A stretch of 64,000 nt of DNA, taken from contig JAQSYO010000009.1 of NCBI GenBank assembly GCA_029256105.1, positions 62,001 to 126,000 on the forward strand, read 5' to 3'. Numbering within the stretch: the first letter of the stretch is position 1; each line of letters starts with the position of its first letter. A program made the position numbers and the translations under genes. The notes under the pieces were generated by a model, which was not told the DNA's origin, made no database searches, and was given only the letters and a program-made list of their open reading frames with translations. The DNA comes from Herbinix sp. (lineage in GTDB: Bacteria > Bacillota > Clostridia > Lachnospirales > Lachnospiraceae). Positions 34,920 to 43,850 of this stretch are shown here, piece after piece.

Positions 34920-35825
34920 TTAACTTAATGGCATTGAACTGAAACTTGGAACACACACATTTACTGCAAAATCCAATCTATTTAATATATTTGGCCAGTA
35001 ATGAGCGGACATATTACCCTTATCGGAAAACCATCCGCTTACAGCTTGCCTTAATCCTGCCAATGCGATGGAAGATATCATTACCGGAGAATCAATAATA
35101 GCCCAGTCAGCATTGATTTGCTTCCGATAACCATTGAGAAACTCTCTACAAAAGGACAAGGCTTCAAAATTACTATTCGTAATATTTGCTAAGCAACATA
35201 AGGACATTGCCACATCGTCTTCGCGATGACCTCCATGTGTCATATCCCAATCAATAATATAAACTCCTGAATCAGATTTTATAATATTTCCAGGATTTAA
35301 ATCCCTATGTATATAATGTACCGGATTTGTATGAGGACGACATGTTATTGTATCCAGAAGTAATTTTGATTTACTATGGATGTTTACATCTTTAATAAGC
35401 GGAATAAGGAAACGGAATTCATCGGGTTCTCCATAGAATCCATCCCATGGAAAAGATTTTCGGATTGGAATATACTCCAATGCTATATGAGCCTTTGCTA
35501 GTGCTTCTCCGGATTCAAAAGCAGAAGGTTCTTCTTTAAATTCTATTTTCTCATATACTGAAATGATATAGGGAGATTTATGAGCTATCCAATCTAGTTT
35601 CGGAGCAACACCTATGGGAGCCAGTGCAGAATGTATATTAGAAAGAGCCTCTATATGCATCTCAGCATAAAAGTCATCCATATAGGATATTTTTACTATA
35701 CTACATCCGATATCCCAAATACAATTATTTGGATCAAGTCCCTTAAGCAATTTCCATTTGCTTAAGGGAACATCGTAAATTATATTCTGAGAAGCTATAT
35801 TGAGTAGCTGATTATTATAATCCAT
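34920..35825 (-). CDS. Aminoglycoside phosphotransferase (APH)-family kinase
   Basis: The 301-aa protein is a small-molecule kinase of the APH/choline-kinase fold. The catalytic loop is HRDLNPGNI (H173, D175, N180) and the metal-binding Asp is in VYIIDWD (D192). The N-lobe has SYMDDFYAEMHIEALSNIHSAL. Kinases of this family phosphorylate a hydroxyl of aminoglycosides, macrolides, nucleosides or sugars. In this setting it may inactivate the product in the cell as self-protection, or activate a sugar intermediate. AAAAGGAAAA precedes the ATG. It lies between the SDR and MATE genes in one minus-strand unit. Confidence 0.85.
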   Translation of the reverse strand: MDYNNQLLNIASQNIIYDVPLSKWKLLKGLDPNNCIWDIGCSIVKISYMDDFYAEMHIEALSNIHSALAPIGVAPKLDWIAHKSPYIISVYEKIEFKEEPSAFESGEALAKAHIALEYIPIRKSFPWDGFYGEPDEFRFLIPLIKDVNIHSKSKLLLDTITCRPHTNPVHYIHRDLNPGNIIKSDSGVYIIDWDMTHGGHREDDVAMSLCCLANITNSNFEALSFCREFLNGYRKQINADWAIIDSPVMISSIALAGLRQAVSGWFSDKGNMSAHYWPNILNRLDFAVNVCVPSFSSMPLS

Positions 35826-35873
35826 AAATTGATTTTTCCTTTTCAGGTATAGTAAGTAAGGATTAATTACTGA

Positions 35874-36608
35874 TCAATATGAAATAATATGTCCTTCTTT
35901 TATTAAGGCACCTGATTTCTTAAGATCAAAGGGTGCTTCTAAAACACATATAATATCGTTAGCAGCTTCTTCTGGAGTTTTAGGAGCATCTTTGCCACCT
36001 AAATCGGTTCGTACCCATCCGGGGTCAACGCTGTTAACCATTATTTTATTTTCTTTCAATTCTTCAGAAAGAATTAGGCTTAATGCATTAATTCCTGTCT
36101 TTGATATTCGATACGCCGGTAATGTACCGCCTGCCATACCATTACTGAATAATCCTAATCCACCTGAAATATTTATAATATGTGGATTAGAGGAAAGCTC
36201 TAACAAAGGAATCATATATTTACACATTAAGAAAGAACCTTTTAGATTAATATCTATCACTTCATCCCAATTCGATGATTTTTCATCCTTTACAGTACTT
36301 TGGCTTTTTTCCATAATACCGGCACAATTAATTAAGTAATCTAGTTTGCCATACCGTTCTGCAATAAGATGTGATAGGCCCTGTATTTGCTCTTCATTCC
36401 TGACGTCAAGTACAGTTACGATACCGTTATTAGATTTTTCAGATTTGAATAACTTATTCTCGACTAGACTAATATTATCTGGATTTGTGCAGGTTACAAT
36501 TACAAAGCAATTCATTTCTATAAGCTTGTGTGCAACTGCAAAACCGATTCCTCTTGATCCGCCTGTTATTAGCGCGATATTTGTTTTTATATCATTATTG
36601 TGTTCCAT
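35874..36608 (-). CDS. Short-chain dehydrogenase/reductase (minus arm)
   Basis: The 244-aa protein is a classical SDR with the NAD(P) site TGGSRGIG, NCAG, the catalytic Ser in NISGG and YRISK (Tyr-x3-Lys). It oxidises or reduces a hydroxyl/keto group on an unknown substrate. I place the start at the ATG at 36608, 10 bases after GGAGG, rather than at the upstream ATG at 36635. It is the first gene of the minus arm, directly behind a strong divergent promoter. Confidence 0.88.
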   Translation of the reverse strand: MEHNNDIKTNIALITGGSRGIGFAVAHKLIEMNCFVIVTCTNPDNISLVENKLFKSEKSNNGIVTVLDVRNEEQIQGLSHLIAERYGKLDYLINCAGIMEKSQSTVKDEKSSNWDEVIDINLKGSFLMCKYMIPLLELSSNPHIINISGGLGLFSNGMAGGTLPAYRISKTGINALSLILSEELKENKIMVNSVDPGWVRTDLGGKDAPKTPEEAANDIICVLEAPFDLKKSGALIKEGHIISY

Positions 36609-36648
36609 ATGCTTCCGACCTCCATAAATATACATTATATTCCTCTAT

Positions 36649-36677
36649 ATTGTAAATTGGTTTTTTATAAATGTCAA
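36649..36677 (-). promoter_or_regulatory. Promoter of the minus arm of the cluster
   Basis: On the minus strand TTGACA (36677-36672) and TACAAT (36654-36649) are 17 bases apart, about 41 bases before the SDR start. Confidence 0.75.
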
Positions 36678-36700
36678 TAAAAAGAAAAAAATATAATATA

Positions 36701-36729
36701 TTGACATAAAAGGGAATGTATGGTTAAAT
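36701..36729 (+). promoter_or_regulatory. Promoter of the plus arm of the cluster
   Basis: TTGACA (36701-36706) and TTAAAT (36724-36729) are 17 bases apart. The -35 boxes of the two divergent promoters are only 23 bases apart, so both arms could respond to one regulator bound between them. No regulator gene is seen in the cluster. Confidence 0.7.
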
Positions 36730-36779
36730 ATGTGAATGATTAGTAAAACGTTATACTTTGATTGTGGGGAGGGATAAAA

Positions 36780-38345
36780 TTGTATAATTTTGTATTTGTA
36801 ATATTTGATACAAAGAAAGAAGGAATTAGCTCTTGGGTAAATATATCATACTTGTACACAGCTATAAAAGATATACCAGATTTGAAGGTTAGTGTAGCTA
36901 AATATAGTCTGGATGAAATAAATAAAGCTATAAATGAAATTGGAGATTTACAAGCAAATATCATTGGACTTCCTATGTTACAGATAAACCACATGATATG
37001 CCTGGAATTTGCAAGAGCAATGAAAAGGAACAATAAAAACATTAAAATTGTTTTAGGAAATATTGATGCGACACTTTATTATAAATATATTATGGAAAAC
37101 AACCCTTTTATTGATGTAATTATCAAAGGAGAAGGCGAACAAACATTAAATGAATTAAGTCATTCCATAATTAATAATATAAATTTAGGTACATGCAAAG
37201 GAATTATATATCGTGAAGACTCTTTGATTTTTGAAACACCTGATAGGGAAACTCAAAAAGACATAGATTTAATTGGTATACCAAATCGAAGTTTTATAAA
37301 GGATAAAAAAGTAAATAGATACGCAATTATTGGTTCCAGAGGATGTATCGGTTCTTGTACCTTTTGTAATGCTAATTCGATTAATCATAAAAAAAGTCTT
37401 CGTATCAGAAGTATTGATAATGTATTAGAAGAAATCGGAATTCTTTACTCTGAATATAATTGTAAGTTTATAGAATTTGTAGATGCTGTTTTTCTAGGAG
37501 GCTCATATAAGTATATTAATGAATTTTATGAAAAATTGAGGGAGAAGGACTATCATATAAGCTTTAATATAAATCTAACATGTGAATTGATTAATGAGAA
37601 AATGATTGATTTGTTAAATAAGCTTAAAAAAGTTGGATTGGAATTTATATATCTGGGCATTGAAGCTGGTAATAAATATGATTTAAAACTCTATAATAAA
37701 AGAGCATCGCTAGATGATAATATAAGGGCAGTAACTCTTCTGAATCAAAATAAGTTTTACTTTATGTATGGCTTTATTAATTTTAATCCGTATAGCAGTT
37801 TGGATACATTAAGACAAAACATAAATTTTATAGAGAAAACAGATTTATTAGTTGATATGTCTATAATATCTCGAACTTTATGGATTTTTGGGGGTACAGT
37901 ATTATTAAAAAAGCTAATTGAAGATGGATTAACAAATCAAAAAATTGACGAGCCAATTTATGATGTTGAAAATTACAAATATCAAGACGAAAATGTGAGC
38001 AAAGTAAAAGATGCTGTAAAATATATATCAAATTATTTTGGATCAGAGCATGATCCATTAACTTACTTATTAACATATGAAAGGCACAAGACCTTTTATG
38101 GTGAAAATCTAATGGTTTATAACCAATTACAAGAATATGCTCAATATGTAAGCAAATCACATATTGATCTATTCAAGAGATTGATTTCTCTGGCAGACGA
38201 GAATTCACAAGATTATTTAGAACCAATTCGTTATATGATAGACGACGTTAAAATGGAGATGCATAATAGAATTAAAGAATTGAAGCCTAAAATAACTAAA
38301 ATGTATATGAGTCTATATAAAATAAACCAAGTAAATATTGATTAG
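36780..38345 (+). CDS. B12-binding-domain radical SAM protein
   Basis: The 521-aa protein has an N-terminal Rossmann domain of the cobalamin-binding type (about 1-135, with DVIIKGEGEQTLNEL) and a radical SAM domain with GSRGCIGSCTFCNA (C189, C193, C196 for the [4Fe-4S] cluster). Members of this class carry out methylations at unreactive carbons, ring rearrangements or other radical steps in natural-product pathways. The B12 ligand motif DxHxxG is not apparent, so cobalamin may not be lower-ligated or not used. GGGGAGGG at 36766-36773 favours the TTG at 36780 as start. It is the first gene of the plus arm. Confidence 0.85.
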   Translation: MYNFVFVIFDTKKEGISSWVNISYLYTAIKDIPDLKVSVAKYSLDEINKAINEIGDLQANIIGLPMLQINHMICLEFARAMKRNNKNIKIVLGNIDATLYYKYIMENNPFIDVIIKGEGEQTLNELSHSIINNINLGTCKGIIYREDSLIFETPDRETQKDIDLIGIPNRSFIKDKKVNRYAIIGSRGCIGSCTFCNANSINHKKSLRIRSIDNVLEEIGILYSEYNCKFIEFVDAVFLGGSYKYINEFYEKLREKDYHISFNINLTCELINEKMIDLLNKLKKVGLEFIYLGIEAGNKYDLKLYNKRASLDDNIRAVTLLNQNKFYFMYGFINFNPYSSLDTLRQNINFIEKTDLLVDMSIISRTLWIFGGTVLLKKLIEDGLTNQKIDEPIYDVENYKYQDENVSKVKDAVKYISNYFGSEHDPLTYLLTYERHKTFYGENLMVYNQLQEYAQYVSKSHIDLFKRLISLADENSQDYLEPIRYMIDDVKMEMHNRIKELKPKITKMYMSLYKINQVNID

Positions 38346-38366
38346 TAGAAGGGTCAAATAAATAAG

Positions 38367-38903
38367 ATGGAGATAAAAAGAATATTAGAAGATGGTAGGT
38401 ACATAATACTTAATTGCATAACAAATAAAATCCCATGTTGGACATTAAGAAAATGCATTTATGAAATGTATGGAATGAAAATAGGTCGGAATGCAAGAAT
38501 CGGAATGAATACAGTGATTATTAATCCAAAAGGAATTTCTATTGGAAAAAGAACTATTATAAACGAGTTCTGTCATTTGGATGGCCGAGGTGGACTTAAA
38601 ATAGGCAATAATGTTTCGGTATCTATTAATTCGATGATATTAACAACCACTCATTTAATTGACTCTCCAATATTTGAGTATATTGAAGGTGCTGTTGTAA
38701 TTGAAGACAATGTTTGGTTGGGATCAAATTCGCTGGTATTGAATAATTCTTTTATAAAAAAGAAATGCATTATTGGCGCAGGAGCAGTTTTTAAAGGGAT
38801 TAGTGAACCTGATTCGGTATATATAGGAAATCCAGTGAAGCTATTAAAAAAGAGAAATTTGAAAACCAGTTATCAAATAGATTATAAACCTTACTTTCGA
38901 TAA
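38367..38903 (+). CDS. Left-handed beta-helix (hexapeptide) acyltransferase
   Basis: The 178-aa protein has hexapeptide repeats (KIGRNARIGMNTVIINPKGISIGKRTIINEF and VVIEDNVWLGSNSLVL) of the WcaF/LacA/NodL group, with the active-site His region TTTHLIDSP. It probably moves an acetyl or other acyl group from CoA onto a sugar hydroxyl or amino group. The ribosome site GAAGGG is 13 bases from the ATG, so initiation may be weak. Confidence 0.88.
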   Translation: MEIKRILEDGRYIILNCITNKIPCWTLRKCIYEMYGMKIGRNARIGMNTVIINPKGISIGKRTIINEFCHLDGRGGLKIGNNVSVSINSMILTTTHLIDSPIFEYIEGAVVIEDNVWLGSNSLVLNNSFIKKKCIIGAGAVFKGISEPDSVYIGNPVKLLKKRNLKTSYQIDYKPYFR

Positions 38904-38931
38904 ACTGTTAATAAAAGGATAGGAATACGAT

Positions 38932-40047
38932 ATGATAAAACATGTAGGAGTTGCAATTAAAAAGATTATGTTGGTTTTTGGTACAAGACCCGAAGCAATC
39001 AAGATGTGTCCATTGATTCGGGAATTACAGGCTCGTCAAAATATTGAAGTGATTGTTTGTGTAACAGGGCAACATAGGCAAATGTTGGATCAGGTTTTAG
39101 AAGTTTTCGAGATTACTCCAGATTATGACTTATCAATTATGCGAGAAAAACAAACTCTTTTTGATATTTCAATTAGTATATTAAGTAGCATGAGAACAGT
39201 AATCGAGAGTACTAAACCGGATATTGTACTGGTTCATGGAGATACAACAACAACGTTTATAACTTCATTGGTTTGTTTTTATTTACATATTAAAGTTGGA
39301 CATGTTGAAGCAGGACTGAGAACTCATAATATATATTTACCATATCCTGAAGAGTTTAATCGACAGGCAGTTTCCATCATTTCATCTTATAATTTTGCAC
39401 CCACAGAAGTTGCAAAACAGAATCTTATTTCAGAAGGAAAAGACCCATCCACAATTTATGTTACTGGTAATACAGGAATTGATGCATTACGGACTACAAT
39501 AAAAAACGAATATCAGAATGAACATTTGTCCTGGGCCATGGACAGCAAGCTGATTATTCTGACAGCACATAGAAGAGAAAATATTGGAGAGCCTATTTAT
39601 AATATTTTCCGTGCAGTAAAAAAGATTGTAGAAGAAAATGGTGATATTAAGGTAATATTTCCACTACATCTGAATCCTGTAATCAGGAAGGCAGCAAATG
39701 ACATTTTTCAAAATAACGATAGAATTAGATTGATAGAACCTTTGAATGTTATAGATTTTCATAATTTTATGAAAAGAGCGTTTTTAATCTTGACAGATAG
39801 TGGTGGAATTCAAGAGGAGGCTACTTCGTTAGGTAAACCTGTTCTAGTTTTAAGAGATATTACAGAACGTCAGGAAGGAATAGATGCTGGTACATTAAAA
39901 CTAGTTGGAGTGAAGGAAGAAAATATTTATGAGAATATTAAACTTTTATTAGATAATCATCTCGAATATACAAAGATGAGCCAAGTGTGTAATCAGTATG
40001 GAGATGGGTTCGCCAGTAAAAGAATAGCTGATATCTTGTGTTGCTAA
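38932..40047 (+). CDS. wecB: UDP-N-acetylglucosamine 2-epimerase (non-hydrolysing)
   Basis: The 371-aa protein interconverts UDP-GlcNAc and UDP-ManNAc. Family sequence includes VFGTRPEAIKMCPL, VTGQHRQMLDQVL, VHGDTTTTF, HVEAGLRTHNIYLPYPEEFNRQ and LTDSGGIQEEATSLGKPVLVLRD. It gives the cluster an amino-sugar nucleotide supply. A core paralogue for cell-wall teichoic acids may exist elsewhere; this copy lies within the accessory operon. Confidence 0.93.
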   Translation: MIKHVGVAIKKIMLVFGTRPEAIKMCPLIRELQARQNIEVIVCVTGQHRQMLDQVLEVFEITPDYDLSIMREKQTLFDISISILSSMRTVIESTKPDIVLVHGDTTTTFITSLVCFYLHIKVGHVEAGLRTHNIYLPYPEEFNRQAVSIISSYNFAPTEVAKQNLISEGKDPSTIYVTGNTGIDALRTTIKNEYQNEHLSWAMDSKLIILTAHRRENIGEPIYNIFRAVKKIVEENGDIKVIFPLHLNPVIRKAANDIFQNNDRIRLIEPLNVIDFHNFMKRAFLILTDSGGIQEEATSLGKPVLVLRDITERQEGIDAGTLKLVGVKEENIYENIKLLLDNHLEYTKMSQVCNQYGDGFASKRIADILCC

Positions 40048-40123
40048 TTATACATAATTCAACGTCCTAGGAAAAATATATTTGTAAATCAAAATTGATT
40101 AATTAGAAAATGAGGTATATAAG

Positions 40124-41608
40124 GTGCGTTTATCTGAATTATTACGGGTACAATCTGATAGTCAAAAACTAGCTATTAAATATACGAATGAACAGATTAC
40201 TTATAGCCAATGGCATCAAAGTGCTGATGAGTTGCATACCAAGCTATTAACTATTAATGATAGCAAGACGGATAGTATTGCTGTGTTTTTACCAAATTCT
40301 ATATATTATGCAGTGGCTTATTTTGGGGTCATGTACTCTGACAAAATACTTGTTCCTATTGGCGTACAGGCGAAAGCTGCAGAAATATCAAGTACTGTTG
40401 AATACTGCGAGTGTAATCTGATTATATCTATATCATCATATAAAGAACTTCTTCTAGACACATTTTATGACTATAAATACAAAATCAAAATACTCCTACT
40501 TGATACCAATGAAGTAATACTTATAAATGAAGCTAGGGAATTCATAGAAAGCTCAGCTTATCTTAATCAGGATCATTACTCTGATAAGGATGTTGCAATT
40601 ATGCTTCATACCTCAGGTACTACAAGTAATCCTAAAAGAGTAATGTTGACACATGCAAATCTCATAAATAATGTTCAAGCAAACATTGAATCCCTTCGGC
40701 TAACAACTAACGATATAGTTCTGATTGCATTGCCCATGTTTTTTGGATATTGTAATACGGCACAATTTCTAACCCATTTGTACTTGGGAGCAACGATGGT
40801 TATATTAGACAATATATTTTTACCAAAAAGGTTTTTTGAAATAGTAGCAAAGGAAAAAATAACGAATTTTACAGCTGTACCATCCATGCTATTGATGTTG
40901 TTGGATTACCGATACTCGGAACTCTATGATTTTACCACGTTACGCTATATAAGCTTTGGTGGTGGTAAAATGCCAGTTGATAAATTAATACAGTTGATAC
41001 AGAAATATCCTGATATTCAATTTGTACAGACATATGGTCAGACAGAATGCGCTCCAAGAGTCACAGCACTTTTGGCTCCATATACATTGAGCAAAGCAGG
41101 CTCGGTAGGCTTACCAATTCCGAATGTTAAGGTAAAGATATTTGATGAATATGACAATGAGCTTAAGGAAAATCAGATTGGTGAAATAGTAGTCCAAGGT
41201 AATAATGTTATGAAAGGTTATTATAAACAGCCGGAAATAACAGCACAAACCATTAAAAATGGATGGCTCAAGACCGGAGATTTAGGTTATTTAGATCAAG
41301 ATGAATTTCTCTATATCACAGGGAGAATCAAAAATATTATTATATCAGGGGGAATAAATATATATCCGGAGGAAATAGAACAGCTGTTGATTTCGCATGA
41401 TTGTATTGATGAATCCTGTGTTGTTGGTGAAAATCATGATTTGCTGGGGGAGGTTCCAGTTGCAAAAGTGGTGTTGAAACATGAAATAACTCAAAGCGAG
41501 CTGCGTGAATACTGTTTGTCCAGACTTGCAAATTATAAGGTTCCTGTAAGATTTGATTTTGTTAAAGAAATACCAAAGACTTATAACGGTAAAACAAAGC
41601 GGTACTAA
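40124..41608 (+). CDS. Acyl-adenylating enzyme (AMP-dependent ligase, carrier-protein type)
   Basis: The 494-aa protein is an ANL-superfamily ligase. It has the P-loop LHTSGTTSNPKRV (161-173), YGQTECAPR, KTGDLGYLD, the hinge RIKNIIISGG and the catalytic Lys in the C-terminal YNGKTKRY. It should activate a small carboxylic or amino acid as the adenylate and load it onto the carrier protein encoded 17 bases downstream. The start is a GTG with GAGG 8 bases upstream. The substrate-specificity residues cannot be interpreted by eye. Confidence 0.88.
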   Translation: MRLSELLRVQSDSQKLAIKYTNEQITYSQWHQSADELHTKLLTINDSKTDSIAVFLPNSIYYAVAYFGVMYSDKILVPIGVQAKAAEISSTVEYCECNLIISISSYKELLLDTFYDYKYKIKILLLDTNEVILINEAREFIESSAYLNQDHYSDKDVAIMLHTSGTTSNPKRVMLTHANLINNVQANIESLRLTTNDIVLIALPMFFGYCNTAQFLTHLYLGATMVILDNIFLPKRFFEIVAKEKITNFTAVPSMLLMLLDYRYSELYDFTTLRYISFGGGKMPVDKLIQLIQKYPDIQFVQTYGQTECAPRVTALLAPYTLSKAGSVGLPIPNVKVKIFDEYDNELKENQIGEIVVQGNNVMKGYYKQPEITAQTIKNGWLKTGDLGYLDQDEFLYITGRIKNIIISGGINIYPEEIEQLLISHDCIDESCVVGENHDLLGEVPVAKVVLKHEITQSELREYCLSRLANYKVPVRFDFVKEIPKTYNGKTKRY

Positions 41609-41625
41609 AATGAAAGGATAAAAAT

Positions 41626-41880
41626 ATGAACGAGAAACTAAAAAAAATAATAGCAGATTTAATTAAAAAAGATGCAGATAAGCTGATGTTATCAGATGAT
41701 GTTGTATTAACCAAAGATTTAGAGTTTGATTCTATCTTAGTTATTCAATTAATTGTTGAGCTTGAGAATCAATTTGGAATTGAGTTTACTGATGACGACT
41801 TGGATTTGGATAAGCTTACAATATATGGAAAACTTAAGGAGACAGTCGAAAGCAAGATTTCTCTGATGAATACGAATTAA
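41626..41880 (+). CDS. Acyl/peptidyl carrier protein
   Basis: The 84-aa protein is a carrier-protein four-helix domain with the phosphopantetheine Ser at residue 36 in LEFDSILVIQLIVELE. It is predicted to hold the acyl group activated by the upstream ligase for modification by the downstream SDR and transfer by an acyltransferase such as the BtrH-like protein. Free-standing carriers of this kind occur in butirosin-type side-chain assembly. Confidence 0.92.
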   Translation: MNEKLKKIIADLIKKDADKLMLSDDVVLTKDLEFDSILVIQLIVELENQFGIEFTDDDLDLDKLTIYGKLKETVESKISLMNTN

Positions 41881-41950
41881 AGTAAGAATGGAGATAATCA
41901 GGATAGATAGCAGATATAACATAATGATTTTTACGGGGAGGAGATGAATC

Positions 41951-42694
41951 ATGAATGTTGATATAAGCGGTAAAGTTATAGTCGTTACTGGTTCCTCCAG
42001 AGGAATTGGAAGCGAACTAATCAGGTCATTTTCTGCTGAGAAGGCAAAGGTTGTTATAAATTACTATAACAGTGAAGTCCAAGCGAGAGAATTATATGAT
42101 GAAATTTTAGCTCTAAATACGGATTGTCTTATGATAAAAGCTAACGTAACGAATCCGTCTGAAGTATCTTTTTTATATCATGAAACAATAAAAGCATTTG
42201 GTAGGGTGGATGTTCTGATTAATAATGCGGGTATATGTGATGATAATCTGATTCAGATCATGTCGATTGATCAATGGAAAAAAGTTTTAGATGTTAATTT
42301 AACAGGAGCTTTTCTATGTTCAAGGGAATTTTCTAAAATAATGATAAAACAGAACTATGGAAAAATTATTAACATCGCTTCAATGAAGGGACAGGATGGA
42401 TGTGCGGGGCAAGTCAATTATTCAGCTTCTAAGGCAGGATTAATTGGACTTACAAAAACGCTGGCAAAAGAGCTGGGTCAATATAATATTACTGTTAATG
42501 CAATATGTCCCGGTTTTATTGTTACAGATCTTAACAGGCATGATGAGTCTAAAAAGGATATTGCAAAAAAGAAGAGTGTTTTAAGGACGATGAGTTCCTT
42601 GCAGGATTTATTAGGCTTTATAATCTATACATCATCGGATCTATTTTCAGGAGTTAGCGGAAGAGTATTTAATCTTGACTCCCGCATTACATAG
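41951..42694 (+). CDS. FabG-like short-chain dehydrogenase
   Basis: The 247-aa SDR resembles 3-oxoacyl-ACP reductase: TGSSRGIGSE (NADP site), NNAGICDDNLIQIMSIDQWKKVLDVNLTGAF, Ser in INIASMKGQDG and YSASK. It follows the carrier protein gene, so reduction of a carrier-bound 3-keto group or of a sugar keto group is plausible. GGGGAGGAG precedes the ATG. Confidence 0.88.
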   Translation: MNVDISGKVIVVTGSSRGIGSELIRSFSAEKAKVVINYYNSEVQARELYDEILALNTDCLMIKANVTNPSEVSFLYHETIKAFGRVDVLINNAGICDDNLIQIMSIDQWKKVLDVNLTGAFLCSREFSKIMIKQNYGKIINIASMKGQDGCAGQVNYSASKAGLIGLTKTLAKELGQYNITVNAICPGFIVTDLNRHDESKKDIAKKKSVLRTMSSLQDLLGFIIYTSSDLFSGVSGRVFNLDSRIT

Positions 42695-42752
42695 TTGCCT
42701 TATAAACAAATAAAACATATTAATCATATTTTTATGAAGAAGAGGAATACAT

Positions 42753-43757
42753 ATGAGGATTTTTATTTCGGGTGTAGCCGGCTTTTTGGGAAGTCATATG
42801 GCTGATCGAATGCTGGAATTAGGGAATGAAGTAATAGGAGTGGATAATCTGATTGGAGGTTCGATAGAAAATGTTAACAGTAATGTCGAATTCTATCAGG
42901 AGGATTGTATTGATATTGCATCAATGACACGATTAACCAAGAACTGTGACGTTGTATTTCATGCAGCTTGTACCGCTCATGATGGATTTTCTTTATTTTC
43001 CCCCTTTCTGATTACAAATAATACCTATCAGATAACCATGAGTGTTCTGAGTGCCGCAATACAAAATGGCGTAAAGAGATTTGTTTATTGTTCCAGCATG
43101 TCAAGATATGGAAATCAAACAATTCTGCCTTATACGGAGGATATGATTTGTAATCCAGTGGTACCATATGGAGTTTCTAAATATGCTGCAGAGCAAGTGA
43201 TAAGGCAGTTATGCGAGCTTAATAAAATCGAATACACCATCATTGTACCTCACAATATTATAGGACCACGACAATGCTATACGGATCCTTTTCGAAATGT
43301 TGCAGCAATAATGATTAATCGTTTCTTACAAAACAAGCAGCCTATTATCTATGGTGACGGAGAACAAAAAAGATGTTTTTCCTTCATAGATGATGTGATT
43401 TATTGTTTGGAGAAGGTTATAACTCAGGATAATGTTAATGGAGAAATCATTAATATTGGTCCGGATGAGGAATTTGTAACGATAAATCATTTGGTAGAAA
43501 CCATTGCAGACATAATGCATCTTTCCCGGGATCCTATTTATGTTCCGCAGAGGCCGAATGAAATCAAGCATGCATATTGTTCTTCTGAGAAAGCAAGAAA
43601 TCTTTTAGGTTATTCGACCAAAGTATCCTTACGGGACGGATTATCAGCAATGGTAGACTACATTTCACAGAAAGGCTGTAAAGAGTTTCAATACAATTAT
43701 CCAATTGAGATAAACAATGTAAATACACCAGTCACATGGACACAGAGGATGTTCTGA
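42753..43757 (+). CDS. NAD-dependent NDP-sugar epimerase/dehydratase
   Basis: The 334-aa extended SDR has the Rossmann motif GVAGFLGSH, SSMSRYG and the catalytic YGVSK, with NIIGPRQ and GDGEQKRCFSFIDDV typical of UDP-glucose 4-epimerase and UDP-glucuronate decarboxylase/epimerase relatives. It acts on a nucleotide sugar; since UDP-glucuronate can be made by the Ugd enzyme at 57560, a UDP-GlcA C4-epimerase or decarboxylase role is one option. Exact chemistry is undecided. Confidence 0.87.
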   Translation: MRIFISGVAGFLGSHMADRMLELGNEVIGVDNLIGGSIENVNSNVEFYQEDCIDIASMTRLTKNCDVVFHAACTAHDGFSLFSPFLITNNTYQITMSVLSAAIQNGVKRFVYCSSMSRYGNQTILPYTEDMICNPVVPYGVSKYAAEQVIRQLCELNKIEYTIIVPHNIIGPRQCYTDPFRNVAAIMINRFLQNKQPIIYGDGEQKRCFSFIDDVIYCLEKVITQDNVNGEIINIGPDEEFVTINHLVETIADIMHLSRDPIYVPQRPNEIKHAYCSSEKARNLLGYSTKVSLRDGLSAMVDYISQKGCKEFQYNYPIEINNVNTPVTWTQRMF

Positions 43758-43850
43758 TAGAAGCATTTCCTGGTTTGTTGTAATAAAGACTAAGGAATAC
43801 GTTGTTACAATTGTGGCTAACGTAAATATTGAAATACAAGGAGAGAAAGT

